A stretch of DNA of 64,000 nucleotides from Caenorhabditis elegans (lineage: Eukaryota > Nematoda > Chromadorea > Rhabditida > Rhabditidae), in assembly GCF_000002985.6 (NCBI RefSeq), contig NC_003284.9:3534001-3598000 (forward strand), read 5' to 3'. Shown here piece after piece: positions 1-11,600 of this stretch. The notes below the pieces were generated by a model. The model was given only the letters and a program-made list of their open reading frames with translations. It was not told where the DNA came from and searched no databases. How positions within the stretch are numbered: position 1 is the stretch's first letter; every line of letters begins with the position of its first letter. Made by a program: the position numbers and the translations under genes.

Positions 1-3000
1 CTTTGCCAAGCTTGACCATCTGGCCCAATTAATTAACTCTTAGATTGAGAAAAATTATTTCATTTTAACCTTTTTCCTAGTGCGATTGCAAAAAAATCAA
101 AGAAAAAACGCATTTATATCAGTTTTCCATATTTGTCTCTAGCTGACTATGCTTCTCCCTTCGCTCTCTCCCCTTTCACTCTTTTCCGGCGTGCAAAACT
201 CTTTTTTCTTCAGCGTTCCTCATTTATTGATGTGTCTTTCTTTTTTGTTTCACTTGTTTTTTTTCTTCACTTTTCGCCTTGATTTTCTATCTTTCATCCT
301 CCCACTCATTTCATCACTTCTTAGTTTTAGCAAGTAGCACGGGAGCAATAAAATTTGAAACTTCCACGTTATCAGTTTACCCACCAAGTGTTTGTATGTG
401 TGTCTGCGAGAAGTTCTGATAAGGAAAATGAAACACGCGGCGGCACACAAAGGACTAATTAATCTGAGAATGGCATGCAAAAATGTGGAGAGACTGGCAG
501 AATTGAAAACAATCTCAACTTTATCAGTCTTCAACGAAACAAACAAGTAGAAAGTTTCAAGTGGACAAGAGATTACACTATTTACCTGCCCTATCCAATT
601 AATCAACGTTCAAGGTGTAATATAAGATAGACTTTCATTTTGAGTTCAATGGTCTCTTTCATTAGATTTTCTTTTTGAAAAACGACTTGCAATTTTTGAG
701 AAAATCATCTAAATACTATTATAAATAGAGTAGCGTCTGTGGATTGTTCCCCAAAATGACAGAAATTAATCGCAATATACCAATAATATTTACATGAAAA
801 AGTGTAGCATTTTGAAAGCTTTTTATAATTTTTTGTATTAAAATTTTGCAACATGACAATATAATTTTTTTTGAATTACTCGCATAAACCAATTACGTAA
901 AACTTTTACTATTCGGCTGTTTTTTTTCCAGTAACATCGCATTTTCAGAAATTTTTCTGCAGAAATTTTTTTAAATTTAATTTCAAACCGATTTCGAGTT
1001 TTTTCAAATTATTTTGGATTATTAAGTTTTCTTACGAAAAATCTCTGAAAATGTGATACGCAATGTTTGAACTTATAAATCCGAAAAAAATCGAAATTAG
1101 GTATTTGATTTGCGGGAATTCAAATATATGATAATTTGACCCTTTCGAATTTTTTTAGACTCTATTTTAGTACTTTTAAAGTAACAATCCTAAGTTTCAG
1201 TTTTAAGATTTCATTTCAATTCAATTGAAATTTTAGCTCAATCGTATTAATTTCAGAAAATAACTTGTTCTGTCTGTTGCCAAAAAACCTTATTTAAAAA
1301 AAACTTGCTTTAATTTTTAAACCAATTCAAATACTCGCGTATTTTGTTGCAAAGCGTTGCCTTTTCAAGCTAAAATTGTCTCAAAGTTTTGAGATTTTTC
1401 CAAATAAAATTAATAAAAAAAACTAAAATGACGTGTTGAACAATACAACTTTTTATTTTTAAACTATAAATAAGTTTTTAAATATCCGAAAATTTCAAGA
1501 CCCTGGAACTTCTAAAAATCTCTATAACGCAATCTTACTAGGGATACCCTCAAAAAAATGAATGCATGCCATATCTCACGTATTTTTTCGCCTCGCTTCG
1601 GTCCATCCCAGTTCTCTCGTTTTTTTCTCCGCTCGTTGCGCCCTCAATTTTTGTCATACTTCGCAGATGTGTTGGAAGCTGTGCTTGCTCTAAAGAAAAC
1701 AGGATTATTCAGTAGAGGGAGGGGGCAGTGCACTTTTGCATCTCCTTTTTCTCGTTTTTCTTCTTCTCCAAAAAAACATTGCTATGCACCCTCCTAAAAC
1801 GTTTTAAAATCGAAATAGCTTTGCTGCGAAACGCTTGAGTCAATACATTTTTTGTATTTGAAAATTTTTAGTTTCAAGATGAGTTTTTATGTGTATGCTC
1901 AAAAATAAAAGTAGTTGTATTTTGATTTCCATACTTGAGATAATGAAAAAAAATCTCCCCAAAGCTACTATGGATTACATCTATAAAGTCACATTAATCA
2001 CATTAAGATTAACATCCAGCAATTATGTTTTTTATCGCCTGGTTCTTTCCTCTTTCAATTTTTTTAAAACATAACATATTGATACAATAAAAAAATATTC
2101 AAAAAGAAACATATACATTTATTTGTTAAAATAAATTAGTCATGTTGTCACGTTCACAAGAAAATGTCGTCATTTTTATTTATAGATATTTATCAAACAA
2201 AAAATGACTTGGCACGTGACTAAACGTTGAAACTTGTATTTTGTTTCGAATTCTTCTACGATCCCCTTTTCCCTTTTTCTGTGTATGCCTATTTATATCA
2301 TTTTTCTCTTGCTTTTTTCTGCTTTACAATGTCCTAATCACCTAATTTCTCTGGGTTCGCTAGCAATCTCGAAAAGCGAGTCATCGTCGTCAATCAACAA
2401 GTGTCAATTGTACTAGCGCATCAAATTTGAAATTTTGCAATTTCCATTGGATATTTCTGGCAACTCTCAATGAGCAAACAGCAGGGTTTTTTTTCAAGTT
2501 CATGTGACAAAAGGTCAGGTGAAGCAAGCCAAAGTACCGAAACCATATGATCATTCTCTGGTTAGATGTTTCTCAAGCTTTCGGGGCAAATTCTCGTTCT
2601 CGAATTTTCTACCCTAATCTAGAAAATGTTTAGGTAATCATATATAATTCTTATACCTATGTTCTTTTAAACGACAATTGTCCTTTTCTTTTTTGCCACC
2701 ACTGCCAGTTTTTTCCTTATCAGTTTAATTGTGTTTCCCTTTCTTTTTGCAACGGTCAAGTTTTGACTAAAGATTCGCGATATAAGAGAATTTGCAACAA
2801 AAAAAACTGTCGCATGGTCTTGCCGTTCCCGTTCCACTTACGCTCCGAGTGCGTTTTATAATCACATAGAGTCCGAAAAAAAATGTTGGAATTGGCGACT
2901 AGTGAGAAGGACAGCTGTCCTCCGCGAAACTGCCTGTTATCGAAATAAGAGCGGCCTTTTCACTGCTCACTGCAACCCACACACTCGGCGCCAGATCTTT

Positions 3001-3641
3001 TTCTATCTTTTTCTGTGAATTCGGTTTGAATGCACTGGGGGGATCGGTTTGCATCCGTTTTGCTGCGCCCACCTTCTACACTTTTCTCTCATGGTCCCAA
3101 TCATGATGAAATTCAGTTTGGTGCACCACTTGTTCGAAACCCCAATGACTTTTCACTCCTGTCATTATATCTTTTTGTTAGTCGACCGGCAACAAAACCT
3201 TCCGGAAAATGTGACTCATACGTGTTTCTATCAAAAACATTCAAACATTCGACTCTTCTGATCAGGTGTCCTTGTAGCTATTCATAACAAAAAATCCCTA
3301 CTCTCTTTTTCTTCTCAATCCGTGCCTTTTTGAAATTTGCAAAACTGAACGTTTTTTGCTGCCGATATCCTCTCACACTTTCCTCTACTCTCTTTCTCTG
3401 CACCATATGCACAAGAGTCCTTCCCGCGGGTTTCCCGATCATTCCTTCTCATTTTCGTTCAGCTGGTTTCGGCACTCGGTTTGCAACTCAAAGGAAAGCT
3501 CCGTCTGTCGGCCGAGTAAATATATCACAATATCAATTTCTTGTCAAAGATATGAGTTTGGTTTCACTTCAACTTTTCACATCACTTTTTTCTATGTTTT
3601 TTTTCTTACTAAAGCTCTCCTCTAATATTTTTGCTTTCAGA
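1..3641. other. Non-coding region upstream of gyg-1
   Basis: No exon with a supported start, splice phase and recognisable product was found here. The stretch is AT-rich with pyrimidine-rich blocks, especially around 130-330, 2230-2330 and 3290-3640. The short open frames lie in T/C-rich DNA and look like chance. It probably holds the gyg-1 promoter and possibly the flank of a gene to the left of the window. Confidence 0.5.
3631..3641 (+). promoter_or_regulatory. gyg-1: Probable SL trans-splice acceptor of gyg-1
   Basis: A strong nematode acceptor (TTGCTTTCAG, 3631-3640) lies one base before the gyg-1 ATG at 3642. The protein starting at that ATG aligns from its first residues with glycogenin, so no upstream coding exon is needed. 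This arrangement is typical of SL1 trans-splicing, although a cis-spliced 5' UTR exon is possible. Confidence 0.6.
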
Positions 3642-6622
3642 ATGTCTGAGGCTTGGATCACACTTGCAACAAACGATAATTATGCTCAGGGAGCTCTCGT
3701 ACTAGTTCACTCACTTAGAACTGCTGGAACGACGCGCAAAATTCATTGCTTGATCAGTAACGAGGTACATATTTCATTGATTTTTTTCTGATTTTTTGAG
3801 AATCTTATTATAGGTTTCCGCCCCAGTTAGAAAACAGCTCGAAGAACATTTTGATGACGTCTCCATTGTCGATGTGTTCAACAGCAACGACTCCGATAAC
3901 TTGCGTCTGATTGAGCGCCCAGATCTTGGAGTTACCTTCACCAAGCTTCATTGCTGGCGTCTGACTCAGTACACCAAGTGTGTGTTCCTTGATGCCGACA
4001 CATTGGTAACAAAATTTTCGAACCTAATAATAATAAGTAGTACTTTTCATTGCAGGTTCTCCGCAACGCTGACGAACTCTTCACCCGACCAGACTTCTCA
4101 GCCGCGTCCGATATCGGATGGCCAGACTCATTCAACAGCGGAGTTTTTGTGTACGTGCCAAACAACGAAACCTACAGTGAGTGTGGCCAACGACTTTCAG
4201 AAAATCATAAAACCAAAAACAAATTTCAGGACAACTCGTCGATTTTGCTGTAACACATGGATCTTATGACGGAGGAGATCAAGGATTATTGAACGACTTC
4301 TTTAGCAATTGGAGAGATCTTCCATCTGAGCACAGACTTCCATTCATTTACAACATGACAGCTGGAGCTTTCTACACATATGCCGCTGCCTACAAAAGGT
4401 AAGTGTTTTTTACAGTTTAAATAAAATTAGAAAGCGGTTAAAGGTACTATGACTTGTGAGATTTCTGCTCGGACACTCAATATAAAATAAGATGATTTTT
4501 GTAAAATGAACAGAATTTCTGAAAAAAAAATCGCCTTTCATAAGCCTCTCATAAAATAATTCTCGGCAAGTTTCAGAAAACTCTGAGGTGCAAACTTAAA
4601 GATAAGCTGTTGGCCGCGTATTAGATTTTTCTAGGCCACTTAGACTTTTTTATGTCTACGGTGTACTAGTGTATACCGTAGACATAAAAAAGACTTTTGG
4701 TTGAATATGAATAATGACCGCACGAAAATTCATTATATTTTGACGGTACTTATTCTGTCCGAAAATTTTGCTATGCTCTAGAGCACTTGCATCAAACTTG
4801 AAATTAAGACGCAGTGGTAAAACGTCGTGACAGAGCCTATTACAATATTTTCTTTATGACTACCTACTGTGCATTCATTTTAAGTTTTAGTTTGTAAGGT
4901 TAGAAAGTGTGAATTTTATTCAATACTACGGCAGAAATCTAACGTTCATAAACAAAGTTCATACATTTTGCACCGTATTTCTAGGTTGCTTCTGCGTTTT
5001 CTACATGCTCTTGAAATAGCGTGCAAAAACTGAGAGCAACATTAATGCTAGACCATAATTATGCAGAAGTGTGCCGCAAGGGCATAATTCACAAATTTAT
5101 CCACAAGGAATTCTGTATTACATACCTCAATTTAAACTACCGCTTTGGCTTACAGATAGGCTTTTTTATCTACGGACTTTGTAGCTCATATCAAAAATGT
5201 CAACTACTTTAGATACGGAGCCAACACCAAAATTGTCCACTTCATCGGAAGCGTGAAACCATGGCACGGAAGCGCTGCAGTTCACACTGGCGAACACTTC
5301 CAACAATGGCAGAAAATCTATCACGCCCATGTGAATCATACGGTTTGTTCTTCTTGAATCCTGCTCGATTTCGGTATTTTTTGGTGTTTTTGCATGTTTG
5401 GTTTTATGGTTTTTTTAATACGAGTGTTGTTATCCCATCTTCCAGTCAAGAACAAATGAGCATGCTGCAGTGTTTCCATCTCATCATCATACTCCCGAAC
5501 ACAGGAGTCACTCTGCTGATCATCCAAAAATAGAACGGAAAGATTCGATCGTCAGGGAAATTGGGAATTTTGTAATGCATGTTGTTCAGTCTGTTAATAT
5601 TTTGCCATCATACGATACGGACGCTAATACCAGTGATTCACATAGAAATAACGAACCTCACAAACATGACCAACAACGCGAAGAGCATCATGAGCTTCCA
5701 CATAATAAGTTTCAAACGCCGCATGAAGAATCTCAAGATATAGTGGGTAGTACAGATTGCTTTGGAAGCCAGATGCCAAAATACAATGCTGATAGTGAAA
5801 CTGATCGAGAAGTAGAGCAGATTGTGAGTGTTTGCTTAGATGATTGGATGGATTTTTGAATGAACTAACTGTGTTGAAGTGATTTCTTCTTTCAGACTAA
5901 TAATACTCCCTGCCCAGCGTTTGTTCCTTTTGAGAGGCGTGAGGAATACCAGGTAACACTTTTCAAATTTTATAGCATGTCGGAAACTATCAATTAATAT
6001 TTTTGATATTGGCTTGAGATATGGAGTAATTAACATGAAAAATCCTAAAAGAAAATGTTTCAAAATATTACATTTGTCGGGAGAACCTTAGAACACATTA
6101 AGTAAGTAGGTACGTGAATGATTTTTTATAATCCATAGGGACTTATTTGAGAACGATTTAAATACAGGTAAATTGCATTGAAAAATCTTACTGAAGGAAT
6201 AGAAACTTGGTTTTTTGCAGAGGACCTCTAAAAAACTGGAAATTTTAGTTTTTAGGTTATGTAATTCAAAATATAGATTTGTTTTGTTTGCGACCTCGCT
6301 TTTCCAATGACGTACTTTTTTTTAATCAGCACTTGGGATTTTGGTCGTTCCTTAGTTAAGTAGTCCCGTAGTTACATAGTTAGATAAGAATAAATTTAAT
6401 ATGTTACCTTTTGAAAATTTGAAAAAAATTAGTGAAGATTCCTACAAAGTTATTAATCCATATAAACAGTTTTTCATACCATATTAGCATGTTACAATTC
6501 AGGCCGCATCACCATCGACTGAGGAGCGCCGCGCCGCCTGGGAAGCCGGACAGCCTGATTACTTGGGACGTGACGCATTCGTTCACATTCAGGAGGCTCT
6601 GAACAGAGCGCTCAATGAGTAA
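3642..6622 (+). CDS. gyg-1: Glycogenin (GT8 self-glucosylating glycogen primer)
   Basis: Eight exons: 3642-3764, 3814-4005, 4056-4176, 4230-4398, 5213-5342, 5446-5823, 5896-5952 and 6503-6622; all phases agree, giving 429 aa. Glycogenin transfers glucose from UDP-glucose onto its own tyrosine to start cytosolic glycogen particles. The GT8 catalytic domain fills residues 1 to about 240. Visible are the metal-binding DxD (DAD, 101-103), the DQG motif (162-164) and, in the segment FYTY, Tyr194, which matches the self-glucosylated Tyr195 of animal glycogenins. Residues 246-371 (exon 6) form a hydrophilic His/Glu-rich linker. The last exon carries the conserved C-terminal glycogen-synthase-binding helix ([14 protein letters not shown]...). 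The donor after exon 5 is GTTTGT; reading through it instead gives V-C-S-S-stop and a protein of about 249 aa lacking the synthase-binding tail. Confidence 0.9.
4642..4695. repeat. Inverted repeat in gyg-1 intron 4
   Basis: Arms 4642-4662 and 4675-4695 are reverse complements over 21 bases with one mismatch (18 consecutive perfect pairs), separated by a 12-base loop containing ACTAGT. It lies on the sense strand of the 814-base intron and could form a stable hairpin. It may be a fragment of a palindromic repeat element. Confidence 0.8.
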
Positions 6623-6920
6623 TTCGCCGACACATTGCCTTTATAACCATTCTTTGTTTTTTTATACCTACACCCCCATTGACATCGTAAAACAACTCGG
6701 TACAATTACTATTCCAAAATTCTCTTCTCCCCCACGTTTTTTTTAAACTTCATCTGTTGCTCTGTTGACAATTATCCATATCATGTCACTAGGCCACATC
6801 CCCTTTCTTGATTTTCAATTTGTTTTTTTTTTCAATAATGCTCATCGTAGCTTAGTTGCCTGAACAGTCTTTCATTTGTCTTAAATTTGACTGATGGTGT
6901 CAGACAATTGAAGAAGTATC

Positions 6921-6926
6921 AATAAA
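6921..6926 (+). terminator. gyg-1: Poly(A) signal of gyg-1
   Basis: A canonical AATAAA lies about 300 bases after the gyg-1 stop codon (6620-6622). It is the first one seen in the expected orientation. Confidence 0.6.
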
Positions 6927-6939
6927 GTTGAATCAACAG

Positions 6940-8630
6940 TAAAGGAAAGTCTCCAAGCTATTTGCCAAGGCCATAAATATCGCGTCCGCGATCGTGGGTC
7001 ACGATGGCAGGTGTTGAGGGGGGAAAGACGCACATACACACATACAAACGCTAAATGGGTCCCCTCTCCTCAATTGCCGGTCAGAGGAGACAGCCAGGAA
7101 AGAAGGAAGACACAGACGAACACTCGCCGTTCTGTGTCTCTTCTCTCTACTCACGTTTGAATTGTTCACCGGCGGGAACGCTCATCATTCAAATTTGAAA
7201 AGCTATTTTATCTAATTTCTTAGCTTTTCAAGGTTTCAAACTAGTTTTTTCGTATGTAATTTTGTTCGTTATAAAATTGACCTCATCTGCAAGTGAGTCA
7301 CTAGTAAAATTTACTTATCATTAAGGTGTGTTTATTTACGGACTATTGATTTTCCATAATTGGATTTCCGTCATCTGATCAAGGCCAGAAAAACTAGTAA
7401 TCGAGAGTTGAAAACTTATTAGTCACGTTTCACTGGGTGTCTAGGTTAGGGAATGCGCTAAACAAGTAGTTCTGTAGAACGTTATCTGGCACAGTATTAA
7501 TCACATATTATCTACAAGTAAAAAACATAATGGTTCCTTATCAGTAAGCCTAGACAATTAGATTATCATACAAAATTACTTATATTCCGTCTGCAAAGTT
7601 CTGCGTTTTTCCCAACCACTAAATCACCAAAAAATCTAAAACTTTCGGCCATATTTTTCATTGAAACCATCTGGCAGTGAGTCGAATGTTATAAGTTCAG
7701 TCTTTTTTTTTCTATTTTTTCTGTCTCTAAGAATGTAAACTCTAGATGTTGTCAGTAAAGATTTTATGGTTTCGATTTGTAACCTAAATATTACGCAACC
7801 ACCTATCGACACCGACAAACGGAGTAGCGGTTGTTCGCACCATAAATTTTGTCAACTACTCCTTGTAACTTCCTTTCCTTCACCTTCACTTGTATTTGAT
7901 CTCATAAACTTGCGGGTCATTTGCTATTTAGTTCTGCCTTACTACATGGATTTCTTTCGGAAATGGTTTTTTGTTCCGGATATTTTTTGTTTCATTAAAA
8001 GAGTACATTCGATTTTATAATATTTTTTAAAACTAGAAAACAATTTATTGTTCTGAATTTCAAAAAAAGCTATGATTTCCTGACTAAAATCTTGGGGCTT
8101 TTCGAAGTTTTCTCTTTTCCAACGGCTGGTAAATTTATTTAAAATTAATTTGGTTATCCATATTTTGCACTTTCTCGTAATTAATTCTTTTTTCTGTTAA
8201 AGGCCATACATTTTGATAAATTTAACTCAACTTTTTTTAAAGACGGTACTTTTCTATTAAGTTTTTTATAGCTAACTTCATTTGAAATCTACAAAATTGA
8301 AGTATTATAGTTCTTAGTGTTTTAGAATAAATTGTTTGTTTTTATTCTTTTTCGGAACAAGTAAAATTTCCTCATACATAAAATAGTGTTTCAGTCAATC
8401 AATAACATAAGATGGATTAGTTTCTATGCTGAGCCGTATAACCCTAGCCTAAAATGACACAACGTTTTCTCCTTCGTTGCCGTTTATGAATCATTTTTCT
8501 CTCTCAATTCTCCTTCTATTGCTGTTCCAATTAGTATAGTTTCACTCAGATGGAAAGTCAAAATCGAAGAATCAAGCTCAATCTACACAAATATAAAACG
8601 GCCGGAGTCCAGCAGTACAGCATTGACAAG
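6940..8630. other. Intergenic region before rgs-7
   Basis: I see no coding exon. The segment presumably contains the 3' flank of gyg-1 and the distal promoter of rgs-7. The 7010-7160 stretch is less AT-rich than its surroundings. Confidence 0.5.
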
Positions 8631-11600
8631 ATGTCAGACGAGGATGCAGACGAGTATGACGATCAATCATCGAGTAAGTTGCTTTGTTGCAAACCTGAAT
8701 GCTCCAGATGTTTGCTATTGTTATTATGACTATATATCTGATTTTTTCCAGTATCGTCAGTGTCGGACGACGACGACTTCTCAGGCTCCGAGTCGGAAAG
8801 CTATCAGGACACGACTGAATCCACTGGACCTTCGGAAGCTACAACTGACGAGATGCTGTGGGGAAGGTGAGTTCTTTTAAATGTTTTCAAAAGTTGATAT
8901 TAGATACTTTTGAAAAAATGTGCTGAAAATTATAAAACGTATTTTAAAATCACGAGAGAAAAGTTTCAAAAAACGTGACAAGTTTGCTATCCTAAAAATT
9001 TTCTCAAACGAATTTCGAATACGTTTCACAAATTTCCGCACAATTGGTTTCTGTCACTTTTCAGAACTATTTTATTTATTTTTCGCTTGATAGGTTTTTG
9101 CTTCATAGTTCAGTATACTGTTGCTTTGCCCGGATCCCAGTTCATATTTGGTCGTTCTCAGAAAGTGTATTTTTTGAGTAATTTTTTAATTTCCCTTTTA
9201 AATCTAAAATTCCTCGAAATCGAAAACTACCAAAACTAATAGACCATAGAAGATTCTTTTCAAATTTTCATCCTCTGAAATTTTTATTTAATTCATCAAT
9301 TTTAAAAGTTGCATTAGTACAAGTTTGATTAGTCCAATTGCTGATTTTTTCCTAATGGGAGACAGTTCAATTAAATGCGCTCTATTGTACACCTCGGTTC
9401 AAACAAACGAGGCATGTATGTGTTGACCATGCACACTACATACTGGTTAGCCTCTGGTGTACGAACGAACGCATTGCCCCATCCCAGTCGGCTGCTCTGT
9501 TACGCTGACCGTAAAATACTAGAGTTAGAAAGGAAGAAAGAAAGGACAATAGTGATTTGACAATCCGAACATTCTCAATTATATCAAATCTGGTTCGAAT
9601 GATCAAAAGAAGCAAAAATTAACAACATTGATTTTGTGAAGAATGTAGAAAGTACCCTTAGACACTTTTCTTCAAATATGCAAAAAAAAATTAAATTTTT
9701 GCGCCCAATAAGAACATTTATTTTCACATTTGAAATGACAGAAACGCGTAGTAGTATTTGAGTCGGTATCACTGACCTGATTCATCCACTTAAATGCCCA
9801 TTTTCGTCGTCAAATGTTTGCTTAAAAATATCCGCGCCTTTTCAAGTGAATCAATTGAACTTCTCTCAAAGTTTTTCTTGTTTGGCGTGTATACAATGTC
9901 ATGAACGCACAAGTTTTGGATTTCCGGCAATCGATCGATTGTTAAAGGCTACAATAGCATAGGTGATTATTAAACGAGTCCCTCTATAATTTCCACAAGA
10001 TTTACGACAACCGTTCCGTTAATGTGACCAATCGAAGAAAACCAAAATATCCTGTATTTTCTGTAGACGTTTTATGATTTAGAGGTTTCTGTTTTAGTTT
10101 CTGTTCTTAACATTCTAATTGGTCACCGATATCTCTGTCATTTTCTGATACTATGAGTTTTGAATTTTTATACTAATAATTAAATGTTTCTAAAATTTCT
10201 CTTACAAAATTTTTACTTTGCCCATCCGACATTTCCCCAGTAATATGTATAGTTTTGAGTATGTTCGCATAATTGCAAATTACGTTGGATGTCGAGTTAC
10301 CGTGGTTTGATTTTCAGTTGCGCAACGCCACGAATAGCCCTCTACCCCCGTGGCTGCTGGAACGTCAGGGGCACTAAAACTTGCGCAAAAACTTGTTGCG
10401 TATCACATTTGATGCTCTGCATTGATGTGTGTTATAATAATTTGTACATCATCATCACCAGATGACGCCTAGACTCGACGCTGCCTAGAGACTTCCAGGT
10501 TGATAAGCAAAACAGTGTTTTGTAGTGCTTAAAGTGAAAAACTACGTAACAATAATTCAGAATTTTGATAATCCGGCATATATATGTAACTTTAAAATGT
10601 TGTGAATAGTTTTATAACCAAACATCATAAATACTCTAAAACGTTCATAAAAATATCAAATTTTTTAGGGAAACGTTTTGCAGTTGGCCAACTTTTTTGA
10701 AATATTAAGGCCTTTTGAGCAATTCTGCATGTGCGAAACCTTAAACTATTGGAATATAATACAAATATTTCACAAAAACGCTCAGAGAACATTTGTATTT
10801 GCTAGGAGAAGTTGACAAATTTGTAATTGCCACATAATTTTTTTTTAAATTTACCTTGGTGTTTGATATTTTTCATACTATATAAGTAATTTTCAAAATT
10901 CCCTATTGAAGATTTTGCACTGGAAAATGTATTTCATGCTATTTCTTCTCAAATCAAATCTATTATAATATGCCGAGTGAAGAGAGCAACTATCTCAGTT
11001 ACGCAAAAAGTCGTCTCAAATTCTCTCAAAGTTTATTTTTGAAACCACACACACTCACAAACCTTAATTGGAAAATAGCCTATTAAACATTATCCACCCA
11101 TTAGTGTCCAATTGCACTTTCCTGTCTTTTCACCCCATCTCGTCACACGCTCTACCTTCCAGCTATAATCCCCCTACTGAAATTGACGGTTGTCAGCAGG
11201 ATACTGTCCAAACAAAATTGTTTTCACTCCCTAATTAGCTCATCTTTTCTGTACTTAGCGAACACGTGTCATTTGCAATGTGCTGAGAATGTGCATTGAT
11301 ACTCTCTCCTCTCGTCTCTGTCATGCTCCTAACTCCGCCCCTTTAGAGCCATCCCAGAGTTTTGCCTTTGGGAACAGTTCTCGTTTGTATTTCTATCAAT
11401 CTTACAACCGTTTTTCCTTCAGTAACTAATCCTGTTTATTATGACGTATACTGTAAGAACCAAAACCAAAGGTCTCGAAGCTCTGATGTGAGTTTACAAT
11501 TCAAATTTTTTAAACCTACTACACAAATTTCTCTATCAATTTATATTTCTTGCAGAAGACGTGCTCCAGTCTGCGGAATCGCTGCACAAGCCGTTCGACG

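Noticed and set aside
1..44. Short frame F-A-K-L-D-H-L-A-Q-L-I-N-S followed by a stop, as a possible last exon of a left-hand gene
   Set aside because: Thirteen codons without an acceptor or context are not enough to support an exon.
3330..3641. Open frame reading into the gyg-1 start codon, suggesting a 104-residue N-terminal extension
   Set aside because: It is T/C-rich, low in coding character, and interrupted by a strong acceptor right before the ATG from which glycogenin homology begins.
9385..9420. TPsiC-arm-like GGTTCAAAC with flanking CCTCG/CGAGG, as a tRNA hint
   Set aside because: The loop would be too long and no acceptor, D or anticodon arms can be drawn around it.
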